46,462 nucleotides of DNA from Leucogyrophana mollusca (lineage: Eukaryota > Basidiomycota > Agaricomycetes > Boletales): assembly GCA_021014945.1 (NCBI GenBank), contig MU266553.1:1-46462 (forward strand), read 5' to 3'. Of this stretch, positions 24,110 to 35,167 are shown piece by piece. Below the pieces are notes generated by a model. The model was not told where the DNA came from. It did not search any database and saw only the letters and a list, made by a program, of their open reading frames with translations. How positions within the stretch are numbered: the stretch's first letter is position 1; each line of letters starts with the position of its first letter. Made by a program: the position numbers and the translations under genes.

Positions 24110-24514
24110 ACAGAGTTGATGGCCGTCCTTGAAATAAACGCGGTGTACGATAAGTTTAGTTTATGTGATTCGAATGTAGGGCAGAACCATGGTATCGCAT
24201 TCCAACGTGTTCAATGCTAGCCTCGTCATGATGTTGACAACGACGATAGCTCGTAAAGGTATTTGGCTGTTGGTGCGCGCAAATGTGTATGCTGTAACCC
24301 AGGATGAGTCAAGCGTGAGGATATGTATGGTAATCGCTTCATTTTTTCGAAGGATATTGTATCATACAATCACCGAGGACACAGATTTCTGGGCGAGGGG
24401 GTTAGCAAGTTAGACTCGACACATCAGCTGGCATAGACCTTCGAACTTGGCACATCGGCTCCCCTTCCCCAAATCCAATCTAGAACACTAACTCCCCCGC
24501 GTAACATCACCGAC
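24110..24514. other. Intergenic, convergent 3' ends
   Basis: 405 bp between the 3' ends of the dehydrogenase and POLD3. No gene, and no clear element beyond AT-rich 3'-flank sequence. Confidence 0.5.
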
Positions 24515-26871
24515 CTACTTCTTGCCCTTCTCGGGTCCGAAGAAGTTGAGTAGCCCTCCTCCGCGCTTCGTCGCCTTTGCTTTCGCTCCGCGGGAAGAAC
24601 TACCTGCACCTGCACCGGCCCCACGCGAGGAGCTTGCCCCCGTCTTAGTTTTTGGTGGGGCGTCTGCGCTGGTCTTTGCCTTGGACGGAGCGATCTCTAG
24701 TTTCGGCTTCTCTGCCTTTGTCTTTTCGGGTTTTGACTCTCCAGGTGATTTCTTTTTGCCCTTCCCTTTGTCTCTCGCAGCCACGTCCGCCTCCGACTCG
24801 ACGTCGTCTTCGTCGACTGATTCATAGGATGAATAGTCCTCGGTTTCTGGGCAATGAACAACGAGGTGAGTGCGCGCGCACACTAGGAACAGGAACAAGA
24901 GAAACGAAAAGCGGGTGCAACATACGCATATACCCCTTCGCATCCACTGCCGTGCGGGTCTTCACAACGCGCCGTTTCTTGAGCCCATTTCGACCGACTG
25001 GGACGGATTTCTTCGCGGTCTTTTTCTTGGTTTTGGGCTTAAGGGCGGCATCTTCGTCCGAATCATCTTCGTACGGTTTCGGAGTGTTGACATCGCTGTC
25101 GGCGGGCTCTGACGGCGGGATGTCGACGGGGGAGGAATCTTCTTCCGATTCTTCCTCCTCCTCAGGAAGAGGTCGTTTGGACGTGAAGCGCGAGGCCTTG
25201 ATGACTTGGTCTGGATAAAATGTGTAGTGCGGGGTGGATTAGATAGGCATGAAGACAGATGGACAGCGGAGTCATGCCAAGTCAGGTTAGAGCGTACGTG
25301 CAGCACCGATTGCCATGCCAGGCGAGATATACATCAACGGATGTCAAAATCACGTCGAGTTGGGAAGAAAGTAATAAGGAAGTTGTACGTACCATCGTCA
25401 ATGTCCATCATCGCTCGCAGGCTCGCCTCTGAATCTGACGTCGGATCCGGCTTGGGCTTGGGCTTAGGTCGGCGTGTGGGTTTCGCTTCATTATCGTCGT
25501 CGTCGTCTGATAAGACGACACCTTTCTTAATGCGCGTTGATACCTCGCGCTTGAGTTTCGCTGATGTCGACGCCTCAGGACTGTGTTTCCTCGAGGTTGA
25601 CACTTCGCCTTGATCTTCAGAGTCTGATACAGACGCCGCGGGTGATTTCCGTTTCGTCCCTCGAGGTCCGACCACTAGATTTTTATCCTTGGTGTCCTGG
25701 GCCGGTTTACCTGTGGCATCAGCGGGCTTAGGTTTGCTTGGGACGTCGGCGCCCTTGGATTTGCTCGGGGCGACAGCGGCTTTCGTCTTGATGGAGGCAT
25801 CAGCGTCCTTGCTCTTCGCTTTGCTCCAGTCCAGCCTGCCCGATTTCTCCTTCGCGTCCGGTTTTGCAGGGGCGGGCTTTTCCTTCATGTTAGACTCGGG
25901 TGGGACGATTTTCTCTTTTGCTTCGGGCTTGGGTGCAGCTAGTTTCTCTTTTACCTCCACCTTCACCGGTGGAGGTGCCTTCGCCTTCTGCGCGACATCT
26001 AGCTTTGTTTTGGAAGAGGATGCGCCTGAAGGGCCAGCGCGTGTTCCCGTCCTCCGCTGCCAAGACGTTTAACCACCGATCGCTGATGCGAATTCATGGC
26101 GAGCATACCTTAACATGGCCCCCGACGACTTTCCCGAGCACCACGAGTTCCCCGGAACTGCTTTTGGCGTCTTTACTTCGAACACTATCGCTCGGCCCAC
26201 ATATCAGCCCCGCGTCCTGTCATGCTGTTATAATTAGTCACGACGAGAGAGCGCTGAAGTGCTTACGCGGAGGCGGGAGGGAGAGAGGCTGTATATATGT
26301 GCCGTGAAAATTCGGGAGAATTGTGATTTGGCGTCTGTGGTGAGTGTGCGGTTGATTAGCGTGCATGTATTATATTGACAGCGAAGGTGAGAACCCGCCT
26401 TCAAGCACGCCGCCTTCGACGAGCAAGATCTTCGTCTGCTTAACGACGTCTTGCTCGACTTTCCTATCGTCCTCGTCGTCGCCATCGTCTACATCCATGA
26501 GATAGTCCTGCGTGCTGTTACTGTAGTCGTCATCAATGTCGGGCGCCACCTCGCCGGAAACGAGGTAGGTCGGGAATGGCAGGGACTCTGAATCAGACCC
26601 GCGTGCTTCGGCGTAATAGTTGGCGAGTTCACTTTAGATTCGATTGGGTGGTCAGCCATGGTTGCGTACAGCAAAGAGAGGAGATAACCCGGACTTCTTC
26701 GCGTCGTTTACATGAATACCGAGTTGTCGACTGAGAGAGCGGAAGGTGACCTGAGGGCGGTCATGGTCGTTTTAGCTGGCAGATGGTGGTGATGGTGCGC
26801 GGAGAACTCACGGGATTTTTGTTGATGAAGAGTTCCTTGGTGAGGAAGTCTTTGGCTGCACCGGATGCCAT
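24515..26871 (-). CDS. POLD3: DNA polymerase delta subunit 3 (Cdc27/POLD3 homologue)
   Basis: Eight exons: complement(join(24515..24846,24926..25210,25393..26056,26109..26216,26267..26334,26399..26631,26695..26750,26812..26871)), 601 aa. The N-terminal winged-helix region reads KDFLTKELFINKNP, VTFRSLSRQLGIHVNDAKNE and PFPTYLVSGEVAPD, followed by FSRIFTAHIYSLSPSRLRDA, matching fungal POLD3. The long middle is Lys/Ala/Pro/Glu-rich and disordered. Near the C-terminus are GLKKRRVVKTRT and QTEDYSSYESVDEDD, then a PCNA-binding-like end GLLNFFGPEKGKK. The protein tethers the accessory subunits of DNA polymerase delta and binds PCNA during lagging-strand synthesis and translesion repair. The junction after exon 3 needs a GC donor (GCGGGT) to give VLEDAKSQF. 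The PCNA motif lacks the usual glutamine. Confidence 0.9.
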
Positions 26872-26877
26872 TGTCTG

Positions 26878-27000
26878 TAAGACGGACAGTCGGAAGACGC
26901 GCTGGTGATCGGCCGACGCGCTTGTGGCAGAGGGACTCTCGTCTGCTGAGGTAATCCATGCCACCTTGTGTCCTCTATCGTCCGGCCCCAGGCGGGCCGC
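26878..27000. repeat. POLD3 upstream segment, copy A
   Basis: The stretch GGTGATCGGCCGACGCGCTT and the following 80 bp (GTCTGCTGAGGTAATCCATG, CCACCTT) recur with scattered substitutions at 35716-35835. Copy A overlaps the POLD3 5' leader/promoter. Confidence 0.75.
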
Positions 27001-28108
27001 AATGTTTTGCCTTCTGCTTCTTGCTTTCATGTGCACACTTATATTATAGCTTGTTCCCAATTCACCACGATACCACACTGCTTTACGATTATTGGGCTGA
27101 TGGGCTGTAGTGTTAGAATTGCAGCTCGGCTCAGTCTTACGACTTGTACAACATGTCTCGCAGCGCTATCCTGTGCGCCAGTCTGCCACTGAAGTACTGG
27201 CGCACCGCGTGACACGACGAGCATTTCAAGCCCAGAGTATCCGATGTCGATAGCACACGACAACACAAGAAAATATACAACAGGTAAAGAGACACTGCTA
27301 TCCCAGGGGCATGGGGGCTAAGTAGGCATTCCACGAACTGAGCGCCGGTAGCGAAACGCACCTCTATCCATGCCGCCAGACGGCACCACATTGCACCAGG
27401 GCAGCGCTAGGGCTCAAAAGTGTTCGCACACCCAGTAATTGGTGTGTCCATTCCATACTTTGACTGCCAACAAGGGCTCTTCCCCGTTCTTCTTTGGATT
27501 CTCGACACGATCTATCATCTCACTCGTTGAGCTCGGTCGCGCTGATTAGAGGCTCAGGGGAAGGCTCCGCCTCAAATCGCAAGAGCTCGCTGACACTGAC
27601 GGTTCATCATGAATTTCAAGAAATTGCAACTGCAGCTTACCATCTTAGGTCCTCCCAGGACGCTGGGTATTTTACAACTTATCTATTTGATGCTTTGGAC
27701 CGGTATGTACATGTCGGACACCCCGAGCAGCGCTGAGAGCCTAGAGCATAAAACCAACGTGAAACATATGATCAGTTAACCGCTTGGCTCCTGCTGGCTT
27801 AGTTACATGTTATGACCAGCAATCCAGAGCGTTGGGCTCGCCAGGAGCCGTGAGGTCAGTGTTGTGGCAGTGATGCGGCTCTTTCCCTTTGCCCCATCAG
27901 TACGACTGTGGCTGACCGCGGCCTCAGTGGTAGTTGCGAAATGAAACACGCGTGGTAGCCCCAAGCTTTCGCGTGTCCACGCTTGCCTGTGGGCAGTGCA
28001 GAGTACTGCTGAAAGGGCGGGTTAATGCTAGTGTTTTATCAGTACGAACGCTACCATCTGTGCTGAGCTCTCAATACCATCCCTCAGAATTTGGCATCAA
28101 CCACCAAG

Positions 28109-28161
28109 GTGAGTAAACATGTTTTGGGAAACACTCTAATCTGAACGAGAGCTACCTCCAG
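28109..28161 (+). other. Putative 5'-UTR intron of HET1
   Basis: AAG|GTGAGT donor and TACCTCCAG acceptor, with a matching intron at 33045-33101 before HET2 (AAG|GTGAGC ... TACTTCCAG). The splice signals are kept while the interior differs, supporting a real leader intron. Confidence 0.45.
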
Positions 28162-28278
28162 GCCCGCTCTTATCGTTCAAAAGTACAGTCAATCCAAATG
28201 TTCTGAATCCCACCCGCAGTGCGTTTCCCCGCAATAAGCTCAGTCACTGGATGTCGATCACTTGTTGGACAGGCCACC

Positions 28279-30713
28279 ATGTACCTTTTGAACACGTCCA
28301 CCCTTCAGCTCGAACAGCCCCGGGATGCCTGTCCCAAGTACGCTATCCTGTCCCACGTTTGGGGCGAAGAAGAAGTGACCTTTCGCGACATCAACGGACC
28401 TGACGCAGTGAAATTGAGAGGATACGCAAAAATCGAGCGTTGCTGTGCGCAAGCACTTGCGGACGGACACAAATATGCGTGGGTCGATACTTGCTGCATC
28501 GACAAAAGCAGCAGCGCAGAACTTTCGGAGGCAATAAACTCCATGTATCGCTGGTACGAGCGCGCGGCAGTTTGCTATGCGTACCTCGCAGACGTGCCGA
28601 GCGACGAGGACCCAACCGACAAAGACTCCAAGTTTCGACACAGCAGATATTTCAAGAGGGGCTGGACATTACAAGAAGTCATAGCACCTTGGAGGGTAGA
28701 ATTCTTCGCTATGGATTGGATCAAGATAGGCACCAAAGCCAGCGAGATCTCTGTGATCGCAGAGGTTACTGGCGTGGATAGCAGAGTCTTGTCAAAAACA
28801 CTATCATTGGCGGAAGTCAGTGTCGCGAAGAAGATGTCGTGGGCCTCGCGGAGAGACACAACGAGAATAGAAGACAGGGCGTACTCGTTAATGGGAATAT
28901 TCGGAGTTCATTTGCCGTTACTCTACGGAGAAGGAGCGAACGCATTTATCAGGCTCCAACACGAAATCGTGAGGACGTCGAACGACCAAAGCATCTTCGC
29001 CTGGGGGTACGACGACCAAAGAGTACTTGACCGGAGGGACCACAACTGGGGGCGCTTATTCGCTCCTTCACCTTTTCACTTCCATAGCTCCGCTAACTTC
29101 GACCGAATCCTGCCCAGCGATTTTTTGGCCCTCTTTGCATCATCCCTATCCAAGGATACATCATATAAGTCCCACTTTTCCATCACCAACAGTGGAGCCC
29201 AGATAACCCTGCCCGTCAAAAGCACTCGTTCTGGGTACACGGTTGCGCTTGCCTGCGTAAACGCCTCTGCCATAGACAGCTGTTTTGTCTGGCTCAATCT
29301 CAGCCACGACCGGGACGGTATATTACGAAGGATCGGGATAGGTTGCGCTGCGAAAACAGAGCCTCGTAACAAGTATTTCCTGAAGAAAATCATTATCGCC
29401 ACCGACAAGGATAACCCAAAGCGCCTGGTTTATCCTCCTGGTGTACCGCCACCGTTGTCTCCACCCAGTCGAATGAACTTGGACTTCCGGCTAGCTATTC
29501 GAGAGGGATTTGTCCTGTGTACTCCGCCGCCTGCGCAGGGGCCATATCCACTCCAACCCGAGGACGGCACCCTTGTGTGGAATTGGAAACATTCCGGTGT
29601 GGAATGTATTCTTGCTTTTCGAAACAAGTTCAGCGAAGTAGGCTTTATAGTGACCATAGGGAGGTGGTTGCGTGGTGTATGTGTCCATGTGGCTAGTGTA
29701 CGGAACGTCGATCAGTGCAGTGGTCGTGATCCGCTTTCTGTTCGTCCTTCCCCTCCCCTTTCCTCCCTCTCCTCCCATTTATACCCCTTCTATTCCACTT
29801 CCCTCCCCTCCAACATCGATACCGGCTATGATCGCCCGGACCATACTTTGGCGGACGGGTCTCGTGGCTGCGCGAGCGCTCCTGATTGGACGAGCCGGCC
29901 TCTGTCGCTCGGGAAGAGGGCGACAGTAAGCTGTCTGCGAGAATGGGACTCATTCAACGTCATTATTGCTGTGGGTCATCCCAACGTGCACAGATGTGTC
30001 GGTAAGTACCCTCTTTACCACATCAATCAGTGTGATAACTTCGGTTATGCCATTAGACGAGAACACACAGTCACAAGCTCACCGGCTCCGAACAATTCAG
30101 GTCGGCGGAGTCGGACTTCTTGAAGGACCAGCCACTCCGAACGCTAGTTCTTCTCCCGCTTCCTCCCCGATTTCGTCCCCGATCAGCACCCGCGCTCTGC
30201 CCTTACCTCCTCCGATCAATCCCCCCCCCTCCCCGCCCTTGTTGAAGGCAAACAACAATCAAACGTCTTCTATCAACGACTGCGCTGAACCCCTGCCAAT
30301 AGGAAACGCCCATAGTCTGACCACCTGTACAGTTGCTCCAATTCCGAGAGCGCTTAGCAATAGTGGAGATGGTGGCCGGGGATCAGAGTCAACAACAGTA
30401 GGCCAGGGAAAAAGGAAGGAGCGCGAGGGGGAGTCAGACACAAATGGATCGATTTCTGATGGTCGAGTCGAGTCCGATTCGGTCGCAGTGGTGGCACCTG
30501 TCTCAAAAAAGAGGTTGGTCTCTCCTCGTTATGTTATGTGAAGTTGGACTGGGGCTGACTAGGGGTTTGGTAATGTCCAGGAAAGTGGACGTGGTGTCCG
30601 ATCTGTCGAAGTCGGCCTCATCTATAACATCAGCACGACGTCGTAGTTCACGCTTGAAAAAACGACAGACTGCCGAGAGGATCTCCCATGAGAGTCGTAA
30701 TGGGGTTCAGTAG
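28279..30713 (+). CDS. HET-domain protein 1 with basic C-terminal tail
   Basis: Model: join(28279..30001,30057..30513,30581..30713), 770 aa. The start has a strong context (GCCACCATG) and gives the family N-terminus MYLLNTSTLQLEQP. The HET domain covers about residues 18-170: KYAILSHVWGEEEVTF, YAKIERCCAQALADG, YAWVDTCCIDKSSSAELSEA, INSMYRWYERAAVCYAYLAD, SRYFKRGWTLQEVIAP, VEFFAMDW; then AYSLMGIFGVHLPLLYGEG, seen in many basidiomycete HET proteins. HET domains trigger cell death in vegetative incompatibility. There is no NACHT or repeat sensor; the middle is of unknown fold. The C-terminus is Ser/Pro-rich and, after intron 2 is removed, reads SKKRKVD and RRRSSRLKKRQ, a nuclear-localisation-like signal. 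Intron 2 uses a weak GTTGGT donor. Relative to HET2 there is a 25-residue in-frame insertion. Confidence 0.85.
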
Positions 30714-31908
30714 CGGACACATTGGCTTCGGCCGCGTTGGGTTGACGGTTAGACTGTCCCATTATGACACTGAAACCTTCGCGCGGCGCAAACGATGGTG
30801 AGAACCCAGTAAGCATTGGTACTATGTGTCTTGCTGAGGTAGTGCCTGCAGTCCGATCTTAGACCTTAATCCAACATCTTGCAGTTATGTCTCATCATCC
30901 CGTTCAATCACAATATCTTTCATTCTCTCGTTCAAACACATGATCCCACCAAGTTGAGCGGAAGTGTAGGGACGCCATCTCAAGACACCGACACTACCGT
31001 CCAGTATCTGGGCACGGTCAGCAGATCCCTCCAGCGGCGGACAGACGTCGAATCCTCTGCTGCCTGTGTCGTTGCAAGGTGGCCGGGAAGCTGGATAAGA
31101 CCATAGTAAATGTGGTGAAAGATCTGGAGGAGTAGCTCCGAGTGTTGCCAAAGTGTTAATCGATGCGCGGGGTATGGGTACAGCAACGGCGGAGTACAGG
31201 TCTGCTCCTCGTCGTGCGTTCCCCCTCCCGTCGAGCGTTTGTCCCTCTCCCTCCTCCTCTCTCTCGTTGTGCTTCTCCCCCGGTTAGCCTCAAAGGTCCA
31301 CATGTATTCACACTGACGCGGTACACGAGGGGGCCCGCCACTGGTTCTACCGGATATGCATCCGCTGCATGCTCAAGCGCTCAAGAACCGCTATCCCGTG
31401 AGTGCCTGTCTCACCTTTCGACGCTCTATCCCTACCGCCCCGCACCCTCTCCACGCTGCGTGCCGTGCCGTGCCGTGTCCCTCGCCCCGCCACCCCATAT
31501 TCCTTGTTCTGGTACGCCTTGTCCCTCCGACGTGCCATGCAATCGAGCACTTTCTCTCCATCCCATCCATCTCACAGTGTAAGTCCCCCTGCTCACATTG
31601 AACCCACCAGTCTGAACTAACTCGCCAAACCAGTGCACCCACCGCTCGAACGCAGCTTGCCGCGCAGCTCGAACTCGCTCGCCGACAGAAATAAACTAAC
31701 GTGTCGTCCCGCAACGACCGGCACCCCACGCCGCCCCCATGAGTTCATCCGTGTTCGCTCGGTTGTCGTTGGGGTCGGTGTTGCGTTGGGGCTCGTTCGT
31801 GCGTTCGTGTCCATACACGGGCTGCGTTCTTTTTGTGCGTTGCCATGCGCGTTCGCATGCCATGTTCATTGGCGCGGAGGTACATCCGGCTGCTCCACAA
31901 CCCAATCA
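30714..31908. other. Region between HET1 and the zinc-finger gene
   Basis: Up to 31.15 kb this is the end of duplication unit 1 with an F-box-like remnant on the minus strand. From 31.15 to 31.9 kb it is C/T-rich on the plus strand, with many CTCTCC and GTGCCGTGCC short repeats and no convincing gene. Confidence 0.5.
30980..31145 (-). pseudogene. F-box-like remnant 1
   Basis: On the minus strand an open stretch reads SELLLQIFHHI and, 30 residues later, RRWRDLLTVPRYWTVV. This matches the start (LPPELLxxIF) and the end (RRWRDLAxxxPxLWT) of a fungal F-box domain. It lacks the proline pair before the first helix, has no clear start codon or downstream domain, and faces HET1 tail to tail. The same sequence, with a frame break, follows HET2. 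Probably a truncated F-box gene copied along with the HET unit. Confidence 0.4.
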
Positions 31909-32323
31909 TTATCCCCACGTGGGCGAACAAGTTGTCGTCCAATCGAAGCCCCTGCAGCTCCCTCCGATGAAATGTCGCTTCAACGAGTCCGGGCGGGCAA
32001 AACTACAAAGCAAACCGAACAGTCGACCCGAAACACATGACGAAACAATGAAGGACGGGTAACATAATTAAATCATATTCAATAAATCATACCCACTGGC
32101 CTCCACACCCGTCGCACGAAACTTGCAACTCCTTGCTGTGCTTCGCCATACGCCGAGACAGGCTTCCCTTGAAGGTTTGGTTACAGACCGGGCCAGTTTT
32201 CTGCCTGGCAATGGGCTTTGGCTTTGTCACGCCGTCACTCATGACAATGCCAGTGGCTTTTTGGTCTGGGCGCATTATTTGCGTGAATTCGGGATGCGAT
32301 GGCCAGCCTACAAGTGTGGACAT
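31909..32323 (-). CDS. C2H2-type zinc-finger protein (5' part uncertain)
   Basis: Model: complement(join(31909..32002,32097..32323)), 106 aa from the start chosen, but the true 5' end may lie upstream. After splicing (donor CA|GTGGGT, acceptor TTTGTAG) it reads VCNQTFKGSLSRRMAKHSKE, then SCDGCGGHFARPDSLKRHF and IGGSC. The second finger is a clear C-x2-C-x3-F-x5-L-x2-H pattern closed by Cys (C2HC). The first finger has lost one cysteine of the pair. Such proteins bind DNA. Upstream at 32.34-32.47 kb is an Ala/Pro/Asp-rich open stretch in another frame (DPPAGDLDPQPAAP), which could be an earlier exon or evidence of a frameshift. It lies between the two HET units on the opposite strand. Confidence 0.5.
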
Positions 32324-33217
32324 GCACTCACGTAATGCCTGCGTGGATGTTGGATCGGCGCGGCTGGTTGGGGATCAAGATCCCCGGCCGGCGGGTCATT
32401 CGGGGTGGGCGCATCAGATGTTGGAGCACGGGAGTCATGGGCTGGAGCATTCGGGGGCGGGGTCCACAGACTTCTGATGAAGCGCAAGTGACTATCAGCA
32501 AAAACCCCGCAATATGTTGAGGATTATTTGTAATTTTGATGGGCGATGCTAATTTGGATACCAAGGGTGAAACGAATGAGACCAATTTCGGGACAATCGC
32601 CAAAATATACCATAATTGCGAAACGATGGACGCAGGTGGTATGCCCTTCACCGGTCACCAACGAGCCAATCCGCTCGCCGTCGATTTTGGCCCGGCGGCG
32701 GCAGCGTGGGAAAACCCCGACGCCGCAAATTGCCCCCCCCCACTAAGCCTAGCACTGCAGTGGAGTCCAACGTCTGAACGGCACTTCCTCCTTCACAGCC
32801 CTGCTACGTGTTCTCGTTGAACGAGATAACCTGCGGGAAACCATCAGGACGACTGTGGCCTCAGTGATACTCGCAGAATGAAAGCAAGTTTTATGTAAAT
32901 GCGTCGCGACCGCACAGCTTCCACGGTCAGAAAATGGACAATGCTACTACACCCTGGCACAGCAAGTTACACCTGCATAAAGGCTGCGGTCATTTGCGCT
33001 GGGCTTTCGTTGGCGTCCCCCAGTATTTGCCATCGACCGCCAAGGTGAGCAAACATATTCCGGTTCGAAAGCACCCTGATTTGAACGAGAGCTACTTCCA
33101 GACTCATCGTATGTCAGCACAACCAGTCCACATCTTCCGAAACCCCACCCGCAGTATGTGTCCCCACAATGTCCCCAACGCGTGATGTTGATCTCTTGTT
33201 GCAGGTGTACTGGTACC
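32324..33217. other. Region between the zinc-finger gene and HET2
   Basis: Contains the possible 5' exon of the zinc-finger gene (32.34-32.48 kb, minus), then nothing recognisable to about 32.84 kb, where the leader of duplication unit 2 begins. Confidence 0.45.
33045..33101 (+). other. Putative 5'-UTR intron of HET2
   Basis: AAG|GTGAGC donor and TACTTCCAG acceptor, the counterpart of 28109-28161 in the first unit. Confidence 0.45.
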
Positions 33218-35167
33218 ATGTACCTTCTGAACACGTCCACCCTTCGGCTCGAAGAGCCCCCGAAACTTACCAAGTATGCTATCCTGTCCCACGTCTGGGG
33301 CAAGGAAGAAGTAACCTTTCGCGACATCAACGGACCCCACGCAGAGCGATTGGAAGGATACACAAAAATCAAGCGTTGTTGCGCACAAGCCCTCGCGGAC
33401 GGGTACGAATATGTGTGGGTCGATGCTTGTTGCATCGACAAAAGCAGCAGCGCCGAACTTTCAGAGGCCATAAACTCCATGTATCGCTTTTACGAGGACG
33501 CCGCGGTCTGCTATGCCTACCTCGCAGACGTACCGAGCGACGAGGACCCCACCGATAGACACTCCAAGTTTCGGCGCAGCAGGTATTTCAAGAGGGGCTG
33601 GACTTTACAAGAGATTATAGCGCCTAGGAGGGTAGAATTCTTCGCAAGGGATTGGGTCAAGATAGGCACCAAAGCCAGCGAGACACTTGTCATTGCCGAA
33701 GTCACTGGCGTGGACAGGAGAGTCTTGTCGGGAACCCTATCGCTGGCGGCAGTCAGCGTCGCGAAGAAGATGTGTTGGGCTTCGGAGAGAGAAACGACCA
33801 GAGTGGAAGACAAGGCGTACTCGTTAATGGGAATTTTCGGAGTCCACATGCCGCTACTCTACGGAGAAGGAGAGAACGCGTTTATCAGGCTCCAGCACGA
33901 AATCATGAGGACGTCGAACGACCAAAGCATATTCGCCTGGGGGTACAAAGACCAAAGAATATTCGACTGGAGGGACCAAGATGGGGGGCGCTTATTCGCT
34001 TCCTCACCCTCCTACTTCCGTGGCTGCGCCAAAGTCGACCGAATCATGCCTAGCGAATTCTTGGATCTCTTTACATCATCCCTATCCAAGGATACAACAT
34101 ATAAGTCTCACTTTTCCATGACCAACAGTGGCGCCCAAATTACCCTGCCCGTCAAAGGCACTCGTCCCACGTACAAAGCAGCGCTTGCCTGCGTGGACAC
34201 CTCGGACATGGAAAGCTGTTTCGTTTGGCTCGATCTCAATCTTGACCGGGACGGTATATTTCGGAGGATCGGAATAGGTTGCGCTGCAAAACCAGAGCCT
34301 CGTGACAGGTATTTCCTCAAGGATATCATTATTGCCACACATAAAGACAGCCCGACGCACTTGGTTTTTCCTGGTCTGCCGCGATTGTTGTCTCCACCCA
34401 GTCGAATGAACTTGGACTACCGGATAGCTATTCAAGAAGGCTTCGTCCTTTGTAGTCCGCTGCCGGTGCAGTGGCCATATCTACTCAACCCTGAGGGCGG
34501 CACCTTTACTTGGGATTGGACATATTCCGGTGTGGAATGTATTCTCGCTTTTCGAAATATGTTCAGCGAGGCGGGATTTATAGTGACCATAGGGCGGTGG
34601 TCGCGTTCAAGAGTATGTGTCCATGTGGCTAGCGTACTTGATGTTGCCTTCCATTCCGCTTCTCTCCCCTCCAACGTCGACGCTGGCTATGATTGCCCAG
34701 ACCATACTTTGGCGGACGGGTCTCGTGGTTGCGAGAGCGCTCCTGATTGGGCAAGCCGGCCTCTACCGCTCGGGAAGAGGGTCACAGTGACCTGTCTGCG
34801 AGGACCGGGCACATTCAACATCACTATCGCTGTGGGTCACCCCAATGCGTGCACGTGTGTCGGTGAGTTTCCTTTCTACCTCTGATGTCACTCAGTATGA
34901 TAACTGCGGTTTATGCTACCAGAGGGGAAATCACAGTCACAATTTCAACGGCTCCAAACAATTCAAGTCAGCACGCTCGAACCTCTTGAAGGACAAATCT
35001 TAGTGACTCCAACCCCAGGAGCGTCTCGCAATAGCGGAGATGACGACGGGGGATCCGAGGCAACAGCAGTAGGCCAGCAAAAAAGGAGCATGAGGGAGAG
35101 TCTGATTCGAATGGTTCTACTTCTAAGTCGGCCACAGTGGCGGCACCTGTCTCGTACACGGGGTTAG
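33218..35167 (+). CDS. HET-domain protein 2 with altered C-terminus
   Basis: Model: join(33218..34862,34923..35167), 629 aa. The family start is MYLLNTSTLRLEEP. The HET domain (about residues 16-168) shows KYAILSHVWGKEEVTF, YTKIKRCCAQALADG, YVWVDACCIDKSSSAELSEA, YRFYEDAAVCYAYLAD, RYFKRGWTLQEIIAP and VEFFARDWVKIG, then AYSLMGIFGVHMPLLYGEG. It is closely similar to HET1 over most of its length. Exon 2 begins like HET1 (SQSQFQRLQTIQ) but a small deletion near 35080 shifts the frame, so translation ends LSRPQWRHLSRTRG. The other frame still reads EGESDSNGSTS, as in HET1. The sequence corresponding to the HET1 nuclear-localisation-like tail is changed at the DNA level too. It may be functional with a different tail, or an early pseudogene; the HET domain itself is intact. 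Confidence 0.82.

Larger units (their letters stand above)
26872..28278. other. Intergenic region between POLD3 and HET1
   Basis: 26.88-27.00 kb, the POLD3 upstream region, has a diverged copy at 35.72-35.84 kb. From about 27.89 kb the sequence is shared with the region before HET2. Between 27.0 and 27.9 kb I see no gene. Confidence 0.5.
27894..31150 (+). repeat. Segmental duplication, unit 1 (HET1 unit)
   Basis: Shares collinear sequence with 32845-35700: upstream leader, putative 5'-UTR intron, HET-domain gene, 3' tail exons and F-box-like remnant. Matches are strongest in the coding part and include untranslated sequence such as GAACGAGAGCTAC and AAGATCTGGAG, so this is a DNA duplication and not just family similarity. 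Confidence 0.85.

Noticed and set aside
24652..25218. Plus-strand open frames over POLD3
   Set aside because: They are complements of the low-complexity Lys/Ser/Glu coding sequence of POLD3 exons.
31163..31640. Several overlapping open frames in the C/T-rich tract
   Set aside because: Frames are open on both strands because of low-complexity CTC/GTGCC repeats; no protein-like features.
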